From an uncultured Bacteroidales bacterium (lineage in GTDB: Bacteria; Bacteroidota; Bacteroidia; Bacteroidales; CAIXZF01): DNA of 46,495 bases. The notes beneath the pieces are model-generated. The model saw only the letters and a list, made by a program, of their open reading frames with translations, was not told the origin of the DNA and ran no database searches. Below are positions 33,561 through 42,936 of the stretch, one piece after another. The stretch covers positions 1 through 46,495 of the forward strand of contig CAIXZF010000018.1 of assembly GCA_903923925.1 (NCBI GenBank). The letters run 5' to 3'. Each line of letters starts with the position of its first letter. Position 1 is the first letter of the stretch. A program made the position numbers and the translations under genes.

Positions 33561-35426
33561 GTGTCACAATCTATTTTACTGATAACACCCCCGTTCACCC
33601 AGTTAAACACGCCATATCCTGCTACGGCATATTTAAAAGGTTTTCTGAACAGTCGCAATATTCTGTCGCAGCAACTTGATCTGGGAATCGAAGTTATTCT
33701 TGAAATTTTTTCCTCTCAAGGGTTCAAAGCCTTGTTCAGGAAAATTAGCCAGGAGAACGCCCGGCTCTCAAAAAATGTTCGAAATATTATCGGACAGCAA
33801 CATCAATACATTAGGACCATCGATCCGGTAATCAGCTTTTTGCAGGGAAAAAATCCATCGCTGGCCTATTTGATCTGCGCTGGCGATTATCTGCCCGAAG
33901 CTTCCAGGTTCCGCAACATGGAAGACCTGGACTGGGCCTTCGGAAGCATGGGAATAAGTGATAAAGCCAGGCATCTTGCAACCTTATATCTGGAGGATAT
34001 CTCAGATCTGATTGTAGAAGGAATTGACCCGCATTTCGGATTCAGCAGGTATGCCGAACAATTAGGACGTTCAGCCACGGATTTTGATTCGTTGAATGCA
34101 GAACTAAACAGGGAAAACAGCTTCATCGACAAGATTTTGCTTAACCTGCTGAATAAAAAAATAGCAGAATTCAAACCTACTTTAATCGGAATTACAGTTC
34201 CGTTTCCCGGAAATTTGTATTGCGCATTAAAGTGCGGACAATGGATCAGGAATAATTACCCGGAGATACACACAGTAATAGGCGGCGGGTTTGCAAATAC
34301 CGAACTGCGTTCGCTTACTGATCCGAGGGTTTTCAACTACACAGACTTCATTACCCTTGATGATGGCGAAGCACCCATTGAGCAGCTTATCCGACATCTG
34401 GATCATGAAATAAACCTGAACAGCTTAAAAAGGACTTTTGCGCTTGAAGAAGGAGAAGTCAGGTTTTTTAATGGATCTACAGAAAAAGATGTTTCTCAGA
34501 AAGAGGCAGGAACGCCGGATTATTCCGGCCTTTTTCTGGAAGACTATCTGTCGGTTATTGAAATTGCAAACCCAATGCACAGATTATGGAGCGACGGAAG
34601 GTGGAATAAACTCACGCTGGCGCATGGCTGTTACTGGGCAAAGTGTGCTTTTTGCGACACTTCTCTCGATTATATAAAGCGGTATGAGCCAAATCAGGCA
34701 GAGGTGATCTGCGACCGGATTGAATCTATTATTAATCAGACCGGAACTTATGGATTTCACTTTGTGGATGAAGCCGCTTCTCCAGCGCTGCTGAAAGCGA
34801 TGGCGACAGAAATAATTTCCCGAAAGCTCACAGTGGTGTGGTGGACAAATATCCGATTTGAGAAGAGTTTTACTTCTGAGCTCTGCCTTTTGCTAAAGCA
34901 ATCGGGGTGTATAGCAATTTCAGGAGGGCTTGAAGTTGCCTCAGACAGATTGCTGAAGCTTATCAATAAAGGAGTAACTGTAGAACAGGTTGTGAGTGTA
35001 GCTGCAAACTTTACCCAAACCGGAATTATGGTTCATGCTTACCTGATGTATGGTTTCCCCACACAAACAAAACAAGAAACTATTGATTCCTTAGAGGTAG
35101 TTCGCCAACTTTTTGAGCATGGGGTCGTGCAATCGGGGTTCTGGCATCATTTTGCGCTCACTGCGCACAGTGAAGTTGGGTTGAATCCGGAGAAATTCAA
35201 AATTAAACGCGACAGTATTGAAACAGCTCCCTTCGCCAATAACGACTTAACCTACACCGACCCTCACGGTTGCGAGCATGATGCCTTCAGCGACGGTCTT
35301 AAAAAATCCTTGTTTAACTATATGCATGGAGTCGGGTTTGAATTCCCTTTAAATGAATGGTTTGAGTTTAAAGTACCAAAGACAAAGATTTCTAAGCATT
35401 ATGTTGAAACAATACTCGGGAGTTAA
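33561..35426 (+). CDS. B12-binding-domain radical SAM protein
   Basis: 621 residues from a GTG at 33561. No ATG is available in frame upstream. ILLITPPFTQLNTPYPATAY opens the protein, and LIGITVPFPGNLYCALKCGQ with TVIGGGFANTELR around residues 205-245 fits the cobalamin-binding-like Rossmann region. The radical SAM cluster motif HGCYWAKCAFCD (about residue 355) has CX4CX2C spacing. HFVDEAASPALLKAM and CIAISGGLEVASDRLLKLIN are the following barrel strands. It probably binds a 4Fe-4S cluster and SAM. The reaction is unknown, and no peptide substrate or pathway partner stands next to it. Confidence 0.85.
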   Translation: MSQSILLITPPFTQLNTPYPATAYLKGFLNSRNILSQQLDLGIEVILEIFSSQGFKALFRKISQENARLSKNVRNIIGQQHQYIRTIDPVISFLQGKNPSLAYLICAGDYLPEASRFRNMEDLDWAFGSMGISDKARHLATLYLEDISDLIVEGIDPHFGFSRYAEQLGRSATDFDSLNAELNRENSFIDKILLNLLNKKIAEFKPTLIGITVPFPGNLYCALKCGQWIRNNYPEIHTVIGGGFANTELRSLTDPRVFNYTDFITLDDGEAPIEQLIRHLDHEINLNSLKRTFALEEGEVRFFNGSTEKDVSQKEAGTPDYSGLFLEDYLSVIEIANPMHRLWSDGRWNKLTLAHGCYWAKCAFCDTSLDYIKRYEPNQAEVICDRIESIINQTGTYGFHFVDEAASPALLKAMATEIISRKLTVVWWTNIRFEKSFTSELCLLLKQSGCIAISGGLEVASDRLLKLINKGVTVEQVVSVAANFTQTGIMVHAYLMYGFPTQTKQETIDSLEVVRQLFEHGVVQSGFWHHFALTAHSEVGLNPEKFKIKRDSIETAPFANNDLTYTDPHGCEHDAFSDGLKKSLFNYMHGVGFEFPLNEWFEFKVPKTKISKHYVETILGS

Positions 35427-35584
35427 AATAAAGTCTTGAAATTCAATGAGCATAATCCGCTTGAATACAATTACATGGGATAATGAGGCTGATTTTGCAC
35501 CTGAATTTTTATTCGATCTGGGCACAAAACAATCAAATCAATTTACAATGCATGCCTTTTAGGATGCAGACCAAAAGACAACAA

Positions 35585-36790
35585 TCATTTCACTACCATC
35601 TTTGCACTGTAGAAGATTTGACCTTCGCTGATAAGTTGAAGGATATAAAGACCTTTTGATAGAAGTTCGCGTGGCAGCGTGATTCTATTGCCGTTGAAAT
35701 TCTGTATAATCCGTATTACCTGGCCAAGCGGAGTATTTATTGACAACAAGACGTTTCCTGGAGCAGAATGATGAAATTCTATCGAAATATTCTCCCGGAA
35801 AGGATTGTTGTAGGTAACAACAGGATCAGCAGAAGCGCTGAATTCAGAAGATGAAGGTTCGTTTTCCCGGATTACATTTTTCAGGCTGTAAAAAATACCC
35901 TTCGAAATACGGTAATGCCTGTAATGGTTTGCAAACGAAAGTACTCCAAAAGTATACCAGTTGGTATTATCCGTATAAAGCAGTGAACTTCCGCTCTGGC
36001 CGGGTATTGCCACAGCACCCGGACTGTTGATTCCGAGTGATCGCTGGCTCAGTACATCTATCAGTCCGTAGTTATAGTAGAGTGTGTCGCCGTTGAAAAT
36101 CCTGCTGCTGTCGATCAGACTGGCCACCGCAGGATAGCTGAATTTATGAAAGACTTTCCCGGTAAAAAAATCCTGATCCTCGGCAAAGGCGAGTCCAACC
36201 CAACCAGTTTGCTCACCAATAGGCTGGCGAAGCTGGAGCAAGGCAATATCGTCCCATTCTGAATTATCATAGAAAGTTTTGGGGATGAAATATTTATCGA
36301 CCATGGAAACCGGCAGGCAAATCTCTGTATGCCCGTTATTGTATGCCGGTGCCACGCGAATGCTGTCGTAAAGCCAGTGCTGTTTCTCAGAAGCGTATAC
36401 ACAATGTGCAGCGGTGAGAACAAAATTCTGCCCGATCATCATTCCGGTGCAACCGCTGCTCATTTTTTCCTGATAATATACATGAAGTTTTACGGCACAT
36501 CGAACCGGGTAATCGGTAAGGTCGAAGCTTTCCTGTGCTTTATAGATATCGGTAAAAGCTGAGCCACGGAAGAGATTTGAGGAAGGTGGAGCCAAATTTA
36601 CCACGGCCTGGTTTCCGAGAGTACCAGCATATGGAAGCGAATAATCAAAAGTTACGGAGGTGTCGGATACAGGAGGAAGTATGGTGTCGATGCGATGTGT
36701 GATAATGCTAAAAGATATGAGGGTATCGGTTTGTGCTGAGACAAAATAAATTGGAAAAAATATGAGCAGGCTCAGGCAAAATTGTCTCAT
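35585..36790 (-). CDS. Secreted trypsin-like serine protease with T9SS sorting domain
   Basis: 401 residues. Signal peptide (LSLLIFFPIYFVSAQ), then a ~80-residue N-terminal region, then an S1 protease domain with GMMIGQNFVLTAAHCVYA (His), SEWDDIALLQLRQPI (Asp) and VAIPGQSGSSLLY (Ser), about residues 118-280, so the triad is complete. Residues ~315-401 form a type A T9SS domain: PVVTYNNPFRENISIEFHHS and LLSKGLYILQLISEGQIFY, ending SAKMVVK. It would be secreted through the outer membrane. The region 80-118 may be a propeptide. Monocistronic and convergent with the radical SAM gene. Confidence 0.92.
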   Translation of the reverse strand: MRQFCLSLLIFFPIYFVSAQTDTLISFSIITHRIDTILPPVSDTSVTFDYSLPYAGTLGNQAVVNLAPPSSNLFRGSAFTDIYKAQESFDLTDYPVRCAVKLHVYYQEKMSSGCTGMMIGQNFVLTAAHCVYASEKQHWLYDSIRVAPAYNNGHTEICLPVSMVDKYFIPKTFYDNSEWDDIALLQLRQPIGEQTGWVGLAFAEDQDFFTGKVFHKFSYPAVASLIDSSRIFNGDTLYYNYGLIDVLSQRSLGINSPGAVAIPGQSGSSLLYTDNTNWYTFGVLSFANHYRHYRISKGIFYSLKNVIRENEPSSSEFSASADPVVTYNNPFRENISIEFHHSAPGNVLLSINTPLGQVIRIIQNFNGNRITLPRELLSKGLYILQLISEGQIFYSAKMVVK

Positions 36791-37036
36791 ACAAATGCTT
36801 GGAATTTTTTACAGCTAAAGATAGCAATTACACACCTAATCCAAACAAAACTTAGAACCACTTTATTGCTGACAAAAAACAAAAGTTGCCTTTATAATAG
36901 GATTGGAACTATTGTTTATTTCGGATAGTGGTATATTGCAACACCAATACTTCAATTCATTAAAAGTAATGACTAATCAAAAACAAGCTTAAGAAAAAAA
37001 CTGTGCGAGATCTTATTTATTGGTTGAAGTTCAGAA

Positions 37037-37855
37037 CTAGTATAATCTTTTAGCCTGAAGTGGCGACTTCAGACTAAACCAGAAAACATGAACCGGCTCC
37101 TTGTTTTCTGCGATTCCGTTATTGTTGTCGTCGTGCCTGGCAAACAAGTACATAGCATCATTCTGGGGATCATACTGAGACCGTATTACAGAGTAGTCGG
37201 CCGGGACAAGTTGTATTTTTACACTGCAGGAGGCATCAAAATAATAAAACCTCCTCAGGTCTTTCCTGTTAATCAGCGTATCCTTATTGGTATCCTCATC
37301 ATAAACAGACAGTAAGAAATAATCGCGGTTGATTGGCTTTTTATTTAAAGAATCCTGAGTAAACGAAGGGTAGTACAAGGTTTTAATTAAGGCAGGCCGA
37401 ATAAACAAGAAATTCAGTTTCTCTGTTTTAAGGTTATAATGCGCCAAATTCAGAAGATTATACCCGTAAAGAATATCAATCCCTGGCATAAAATGTTCCA
37501 CTTTTTCATTTTCATTACCATCATATACCATTGATGACCTGGAGTAAGCAGAGTTCTTCCCTTTCGAATTGCCTTCCCCTATTGTCTTGTAAACTGAAAC
37601 GAGCCTATGCTCTGGCAATCCGGTTAGAATCACAGAATTAGGTGTGGTTGCAATTTGATTAAATGCGACATTCCCCTGAATCGAATTTAACAGAGAGTCA
37701 TTCCCGCTTGAGGTTTCAGGAACACTAAGCCTGATTTGCTCCTCCTTCTGTTCACCTTTCCTGGAATTGCAGGATGTAGTGATACTCAATAAAACGAGCA
37801 ATGCCAGTACAATCCTGCTAAAAAAAATGAAATGATTTGTTGAATATTTCAGCAT
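37037..37855 (-). CDS. Hypothetical lipoprotein
   Basis: 272 residues from an ATG at 37855 (MLKYSTNHF). The longer frame begins inside the preceding gene. IVLALLVLLSITTSC is a lipoprotein signal ending in Cys at about residue 29, followed by a Glu/Lys-rich linker (NSRKGEQKEEQ). The rest has repeating short strands and an acidic DEDTNKDTLINRKDL stretch around residue 205, with a second DDNNNGIAENKEPVHVFW near the end. These resemble calcium-loop-like DxDxNxDG patterns, so ion binding is possible. I do not recognise the family. It follows the small membrane protein by 10 bases and belongs to the 41913-37037 run. Confidence 0.75.
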   Translation of the reverse strand: MLKYSTNHFIFFSRIVLALLVLLSITTSCNSRKGEQKEEQIRLSVPETSSGNDSLLNSIQGNVAFNQIATTPNSVILTGLPEHRLVSVYKTIGEGNSKGKNSAYSRSSMVYDGNENEKVEHFMPGIDILYGYNLLNLAHYNLKTEKLNFLFIRPALIKTLYYPSFTQDSLNKKPINRDYFLLSVYDEDTNKDTLINRKDLRRFYYFDASCSVKIQLVPADYSVIRSQYDPQNDAMYLFARHDDNNNGIAENKEPVHVFWFSLKSPLQAKRLY

Positions 37856-37865
37856 AAAATTGGGC

Positions 37866-38156
37866 TTATTGGTTTGAATTATCACTTTCATTTGTTGAGT
37901 CTTTTGTGTCAGAATACCAGTTACGGGGATTAAGATACTTCTTGTATTTCGTGATCATTTGTTTTCCGACTATTGCAATTCCCAACCACCAGAAAGTTTC
38001 GCCGCCAATAAAAAGCACCGTTCCCCAAATACCTTTTTGTGACAATGGTATTGGAAGAAATGGCAGGGCAAAGATCAGGCAAAATAATACGCAGGAGAGA
38101 ATAATCAGAACAATGGCAAAAACAGTAAGGAATTTGAACTTGGTTGGGTTTGTCAT
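37866..38156 (-). CDS. Small two-helix membrane protein with transporter-suffix-like domain
   Basis: 96 residues from an ATG at 38156 (MTNPTKFKF). A longer frame upstream overlaps the TPR gene and is not credible. It has two membrane helices (FLTVFAIVLIILSCVLFCLI and FIGGETFWWLGIAIVGKQMI) with a FLPIPLSQKGIWG connector. This resembles the transporter suffix domain found at the ends of some efflux proteins and as stand-alone small proteins. The charged tail ends in a Ser/Asn/Asp-rich segment. Function unknown. It lies between the GT-C/TPR gene and the lipoprotein, probably in one operon. Confidence 0.7.
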   Translation of the reverse strand: MTNPTKFKFLTVFAIVLIILSCVLFCLIFALPFLPIPLSQKGIWGTVLFIGGETFWWLGIAIVGKQMITKYKKYLNPRNWYSDTKDSTNESDNSNQ

Positions 38157-38196
38157 AGAAGCTGTGTCAGGGGGCCTGCCAGAAACAGGGCAGGCC

Positions 38197-40071
38197 TTAT
38201 TTGCAAATTTGTTCCCAGTTCTCCTTACAGGTTTCATTCCCGAGATCCATACCGGTTTTCCATTCGCGGCAGGCAGTTTCCTTATCACCCTGATTGAAAT
38301 AAACGATACCTAATTTGTTGTACGTAATAGTATATCCAGGATTGATCTCAAGAACTTTGCGGTAATCTGCAAGAGCGCCCTGTATATCCTTTTTGCGGAA
38401 CTTTACTGTACCGCGGTTAAAAATAGCTTCAATCAAATTAGGCTCGGAAGCAAGTGCTTTATTAAGATCTATCATAGCACCGTCATTGTCGTTAAGCTGC
38501 ATTTTGGCAACTGCCCGATTAAGATAGCCTACATGATAATCTGGTTTAGCGGCAATACCTTTATCATAATCAGCCATTGCACCCTGGATATTGCCTGAGT
38601 CATACTTCAATAACCCTCTGTTTATCAAGGCTTTAAAATAATCAGGCTTTAATGCAAGCGATATGGAATAGTCCTCATATGCACCCTTTATATCTTTTTT
38701 ATCCAGCTTGGCCTTCCCTCTGTCAAGATAGGCTGTATAGGCAGTATTCGGGTACGTTGCAATAACATCATCCCACAACGAAAGGTCTTCCTTCCAAACC
38801 CTGTTACGGGAATATGTTGTAAAGCCGTATATTACAAGCAAAATACCCAATGCTGCACTTACAAAAGGCTTTACAGAAGAAAACGATTTGCCCTTTTCTT
38901 CAATATACATGGCAGCATACCAGGCCATTATAAAATACAAACCAAGATAGGGTACATAGGTATAGCGTTCCGACAGAATTGCCCCTCCAACGGGCAATAC
39001 TTGTAAAACCAGACTAATAGTAACCATGAAAAACAGTACTCCAAAAATTACAACCCTTGTCTTACGGAATGAATAAATTACAGCAGAAATAATAGCCAGC
39101 AGAAATATTGGGGCAATATTATATTCAAGCGGAAGACTTCCATTAACAATCGCAGGATAGGGATGCAAACCTGAGAGCCCAATCGGAACGAAGGCTAAAT
39201 ATATGTATTTCAGCACTGTAAAGTTAAGCAACAGAAAACGGTTTAAAATACTGTAATCGGGCAGGTCGTTAATTGCTTCGGTTTGCGATTTCAATGCAAG
39301 AATACCGAAAACAACCGACAGTGCAAAAAACGGCAGTTTTTCAAGAATGCTTGCCGTAGTAAATTTCCTTTTATTCAGATAATCAAACAGAAGAAACACA
39401 ACTGGCAAGGTTACAGCAGCCGATTTCGACATCAGCGAAAGCAAGAAGAATACAATTGCCAGAAGGTAATTTTTATCGGAAAGTTTTTTACCGGAAGTGC
39501 TGAATTTCTGATACAAAAGTAATGATAACAGAAAGAAAAATGTATACAATACATCTTTCCGTTCAGAGATCCAGGCAACAGATTCCACCCTTGTGGGATG
39601 CAGTGCAAACAAGGCAGCCATAATGAGTCCAACCCAGTTTTTTCCGGTAACAAGCCTGAACAGGAAGAATACCAGTAAGAGATTTAATAAGTGAAGCAAT
39701 ACATTATCGATATGATAAAGAAAGGTTGATTTGGTGCCAACTATAGAATATTCAACTGCATACGACAGAGACGTCAAAGGGTGATAATTTGCCATGTAAA
39801 AACTGGTAAATATTTCCTTAACATGCTGATAGTCGAGCTTCTGTATTGCCTTGTTCTCATGGATATAGGAGGTATCGTCCCATTCCAGAAAATTATTGTT
39901 CAGGGCGTTGGAGAAACAGAGGAAAGTAACCAATAGCAATACTCCCAGCCACAGCAGGGTAGTTTTATCCAGCTTCAGTAAACTCTGATTTGATATCTTC
40001 TGTATTTTTACCCGTTCAGAAGCGGGTTGATTCGGTTTTTGAACAGGAATATTTTTCCTAAAATTTGCCAT
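38197..40071 (-). CDS. TMTC-like membrane protein: GT-C-type domain plus TPR repeats
   Basis: 624 residues. A cytoplasmic N-terminal tail, then about ten hydrophobic segments up to residue ~420, with an early luminal/periplasmic loop carrying FLEWDDTSYIHENKAI. ALFALHPTRVESVAWISERK at about residues 150-170 is a strong signature of the TMTC/GT-C-like family. From about residue 445 there are four to five TPR units (AYEDYSISLALKPDYFKALI, GAMADYDKGIAAKPDYHVGY and similar), repeating about every 34 residues. In animals TMTC proteins O-mannosylate proteins. Bacterial relatives are untested, so glycosyl transfer is an inference. It is cotranscribed with the SirB1-like gene upstream (29-base gap). 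Confidence 0.8.
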   Translation of the reverse strand: MANFRKNIPVQKPNQPASERVKIQKISNQSLLKLDKTTLLWLGVLLLVTFLCFSNALNNNFLEWDDTSYIHENKAIQKLDYQHVKEIFTSFYMANYHPLTSLSYAVEYSIVGTKSTFLYHIDNVLLHLLNLLLVFFLFRLVTGKNWVGLIMAALFALHPTRVESVAWISERKDVLYTFFFLLSLLLYQKFSTSGKKLSDKNYLLAIVFFLLSLMSKSAAVTLPVVFLLFDYLNKRKFTTASILEKLPFFALSVVFGILALKSQTEAINDLPDYSILNRFLLLNFTVLKYIYLAFVPIGLSGLHPYPAIVNGSLPLEYNIAPIFLLAIISAVIYSFRKTRVVIFGVLFFMVTISLVLQVLPVGGAILSERYTYVPYLGLYFIMAWYAAMYIEEKGKSFSSVKPFVSAALGILLVIYGFTTYSRNRVWKEDLSLWDDVIATYPNTAYTAYLDRGKAKLDKKDIKGAYEDYSISLALKPDYFKALINRGLLKYDSGNIQGAMADYDKGIAAKPDYHVGYLNRAVAKMQLNDNDGAMIDLNKALASEPNLIEAIFNRGTVKFRKKDIQGALADYRKVLEINPGYTITYNKLGIVYFNQGDKETACREWKTGMDLGNETCKENWEQICK

Positions 40072-40100
40072 ACATCATCAATTAAAATAATTACATAAAT

Positions 40101-41021
40101 TCAATCTGGCTTGAATAAGGCCGCAAGAACTTCGAGTTCCCTTACTTTATCTTCGAAATTGTAGAATTTACAGGTTGTGATGAGGCTGCTGATCAGACGA
40201 CGGATAATTGCTGCATTATCGCAGGGAAGAAAAAATGAGGGATCGGCTTCGAGTTTCAGTTGGACCAGGTAAATTTCAATTTCTTTTTTCGAAAAAACGG
40301 TACCTCTTTTAAACGGATTGATATAAAACATTACATCTTTCTTGTCTTTTCTGATAATTTTATTGCCTTCGCGGATCTCGCTGGTATAGGCGAGCACAAA
40401 ATGCTCCGGAAGATCGACACCATACACAGGGATATTGAGTTTCTGGCAGAAAATCAGGTAGATAATGCCCATCGACAATGGATTACCTCTATGCGTTTCC
40501 AAGAGGTTATTCAGGAAATAGTTCTGAATAGCATTGGGGTTTACCTTATTGGCCGCGAATTTATGAATATCATAAAACACATGGTTAACAACTCTTACGA
40601 TTTCGAGAGCAGTAAGGTTTTCATTGAGTTCCAGCCACATATCCCATTTAATTTGCTCGACCTTCTGGGTAAGCTCTTCAATATTGACTTCGGGAAACTG
40701 GTAGCAGGTAACAATGAGAAAACCCTTCAGAAGGTCTTCAGGGTAAAAATGCAGCCATTTATTGAGCTCCTCATAAGTATACCTGAACTGAATGCCATGA
40801 ATAACATTTTCAATTTTCTGTTGAATCTCGCTATCAAACGTATTCTCCCAGCTTTCCTCCAGAAAAGGAACTGCATCATTACCAATAGCCAGCAATTTAT
40901 CTCTCACCTGAACGAATACCTTGGTATCCGGATCATCGAGCAGATCTATCAATGCTTTTATTTCACTGGCTTGTTTGCCTTGCATACTATCTGTATTTAT
41001 TTTTATGACATCCGTATTCAA
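40101..41021 (-). CDS. SirB1/transglutaminase-like core-2 family protein
   Basis: 306 residues from a TTG at 41021. An ATG at 40985 (MQGKQASEIKALIDLL) gives a 294-residue form and may be the true start. Helical repeats occupy the first ~110 residues (LLDDPDTKVFVQVRDKLLAI). The SirB1-like core is LLETHRGNPLSMGIIYLIFC, then LNIPVYGVDLPEHFVLAYTS, about residues 170-215. The classical transglutaminase Cys is not at the expected site, as is usual in this subgroup, so activity is doubtful. Family members are often fused to TPRs. The next gene downstream has TPRs. Role unknown. Confidence 0.75.
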   Translation of the reverse strand: MNTDVIKINTDSMQGKQASEIKALIDLLDDPDTKVFVQVRDKLLAIGNDAVPFLEESWENTFDSEIQQKIENVIHGIQFRYTYEELNKWLHFYPEDLLKGFLIVTCYQFPEVNIEELTQKVEQIKWDMWLELNENLTALEIVRVVNHVFYDIHKFAANKVNPNAIQNYFLNNLLETHRGNPLSMGIIYLIFCQKLNIPVYGVDLPEHFVLAYTSEIREGNKIIRKDKKDVMFYINPFKRGTVFSKKEIEIYLVQLKLEADPSFFLPCDNAAIIRRLISSLITTCKFYNFEDKVRELEVLAALFKPD

Positions 41022-41040
41022 ATGTCTGCTTAATATTTTT

Positions 41041-41913
41041 CTAACTAATTAAAACATCCAACAATTTACTAATAAGTTTCTCAATATTCTTATGATAATC
41101 ATTAGAAAATTCCTGCCGAAGCCTGTTTGCAACTATTGCACAAACAGTTACTGCCTTATGTCCTAACATTTTTGAGAGGCCAAACAAGGCGGACGTCTCC
41201 ATCTCAAAATTAGTGATTCTTTTACCCTCAAATTCGAAACTCTGCAAGCGGTCGAGTAAATCTTCCTTAGCCAGCTGAAGTCGTAATACCCTGCCCTGCG
41301 GACCGTAAAAGCCAGGAGCCGTAGCTGTCATTCCATGGATATAACCATCTCCCAGTTTTGCTAAAAGTTCATCCGAAGCAGCAACTATGTAAGGAGAAGG
41401 CAGATCAAGACTCCAACCGGTATGGCGGATAAACTCGCCTGTCATTTCTGCCTCTATGTAGTTGCGCGATGCCTCATAGAAATAGAGCAGCCCATCAATC
41501 CCGACACCATGAGTAGAAGCCACAAAAGAATCAACAGGCACATCTTCCTGAAGAGCACCCGATGTTCCTAAGCGGATAATATTCAATGACTTCCGATCAT
41601 ACTTCAGCATCCGGGTTTTAAGATCAATATTAACGATGGCATCAAGCTCATTGAGCACAATATCAATATTATCAATGCCTATACCTGTGGAAAGTACAGT
41701 TAAACGCTTGCCGCCCAAAGTTCCTGTATGGGTAACAAATTCGCGGTTCTCCTTTTTTAACTCAATACGGTCGAAGCGCTTCGAGATATTATTCACCCTG
41801 CCGGCATCCCCGACAACAATAACAGTATCTGCAATATCTTCGGGATGGAGGTTCAGGTGATAGATACTTCCGTCGGTATTCAGTATTAATTCAGATTTTC
41901 CGATTGGATTCAT
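41041..41913 (-). CDS. Nucleoside phosphorylase (PNP/UDP family)
   Basis: 290 residues from ATG 41913 (MNPIGKSELILNT). The frame can be extended to a TTG at 41934. IADTVIVVGDAGRVNNISKR is the N-terminal phosphate-binding strand, LTVLSTGIGIDNIDIVLNEL follows, IIRLGTSGALQED is the phosphate-loop GTSG motif, and RITNFEMETSALFGLSKML contains the EMET ribose-binding motif typical of uridine/purine phosphorylases. The substrate base cannot be fixed. It starts the minus-strand run down to 37037 and lies divergent from the universal stress protein. Confidence 0.9.
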   Translation of the reverse strand: MNPIGKSELILNTDGSIYHLNLHPEDIADTVIVVGDAGRVNNISKRFDRIELKKENREFVTHTGTLGGKRLTVLSTGIGIDNIDIVLNELDAIVNIDLKTRMLKYDRKSLNIIRLGTSGALQEDVPVDSFVASTHGVGIDGLLYFYEASRNYIEAEMTGEFIRHTGWSLDLPSPYIVAASDELLAKLGDGYIHGMTATAPGFYGPQGRVLRLQLAKEDLLDRLQSFEFEGKRITNFEMETSALFGLSKMLGHKAVTVCAIVANRLRQEFSNDYHKNIEKLISKLLDVLIS

Positions 41914-42048
41914 TTTGTTATGGTTATTCGTCAAAATTCAGACACCGAAGTGTTACTCATGAAAAGCGTGTCAATTTTTCAAACCTAATAAACTTAAGCC
42001 GGACAAATTTGTTAATTTTACTCCAAACCAACTACAAAAATATAATTT

Positions 42049-42927
42049 ATGAGCGAGATTGCGAATAACATCCTGATTCCAGTTGATTTTAATGAGGTTT
42101 CACTGATTGCCATTGAGCAAAGTTACAACCTGGCCAGGCTCCTTAACCTCTCACTTGTACTGTTATACGTTCATGAAGAACCAAATTTCATCCGTGGATT
42201 ATTTTCTGATGATGAATTCAAGAAAAGGAAGGATTTAATTCTCAGCAGACTTGATGATTTGGCGAAGAAGGCCGAGCAGGATGGTGGAATTACAACAAAA
42301 ACTATGGTGGTTGAAGGCCGTGTTTACGACGAAATCAACCGTATGGCAGCACAGCTTCACTCTAAATTCATTGTAATGGGTACTCGCGGAGCACTCGAAG
42401 AGAAGAAAATGGTAGGTGCAAATACATCCAGGATTATCCGTTCGGCACCCTGTCCGGTTATCACCATCAACAGCAAACATAATCATAAAGGCTGCCGAAG
42501 CATTTTACTGCCACTCGATCTTACACAGGAAACCCGGCAGAAGGTTACCAAGGCAATTGAGATCGCCCTGCTTTTTAATGCCGAAGTGAAGGTAATGTCG
42601 GCACTCTGGTCGAAACATAATGAAGTAATTCACAATCAACTCCTTCGCCAGCTAAAACAAGCCCAGGACTTTATCACTGCTGCCGGGGTGAAATGCTCTG
42701 CAGAACTTGTTGAATCCACAGGAAGCGAAAAAAGTCTCGTTCCAATTATCCTGAGGTATGCAAAAGAACAGGGCGACATCGACCTGATTATTATTATGAC
42801 TCAGCAGGAAATGGCAATCGTTGAATTTTTCCTGAGCTCAAGTGCCCAGGAAGTTATTCGTACTTCAGAAATCCCGGTGATGAGTGTGGTTCCTAAAGAA
42901 CTTGGCTTTACTTCCATAATGTCTTAA
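42049..42927 (+). CDS. Universal stress protein with two tandem UspA domains
   Basis: 292 residues. Domain 1 (~4-147) starts NILIPVDFNEVSLIAIEQSY and ends with the ATP-binding pattern G-x2-G-x9-G: MGTRGALEEKKMVGANTSRI. Domain 2 (~153-286) starts CRSILLPLDLTQETRQKVTK and lacks a full G-x2-G loop (IIMTQQEMAIVEFF), so it probably does not bind ATP. A two-domain layout with one degenerate half is common. Cytoplasmic. It is followed by cinA after 9 bases and likely cotranscribed. Confidence 0.93.
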   Translation: MSEIANNILIPVDFNEVSLIAIEQSYNLARLLNLSLVLLYVHEEPNFIRGLFSDDEFKKRKDLILSRLDDLAKKAEQDGGITTKTMVVEGRVYDEINRMAAQLHSKFIVMGTRGALEEKKMVGANTSRIIRSAPCPVITINSKHNHKGCRSILLPLDLTQETRQKVTKAIEIALLFNAEVKVMSALWSKHNEVIHNQLLRQLKQAQDFITAAGVKCSAELVESTGSEKSLVPIILRYAKEQGDIDLIIIMTQQEMAIVEFFLSSSAQEVIRTSEIPVMSVVPKELGFTSIMS

Positions 42928-42936
42928 ACTATTGAA

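Noticed and set aside
32909..33658. A 249-codon minus-strand frame opposite the aminopeptidase gene
   Set aside because: It is antisense to an M24 peptidase with all five metal ligands. The translated text is not protein-like.
35446..35562. A 38-residue ORF (MSIIRLNTITWDNEADFAPE...) after the radical SAM gene
   Set aside because: There is no clear ribosome site or known relative, and the following bases are not gene-like. It could be a small gene, but nothing in the sequence supports it.
40260..41033. A 257-codon plus-strand frame opposite the SirB1-like gene
   Set aside because: The SirB1-like reading on the other strand has clear family motifs and operon context. This frame has none.
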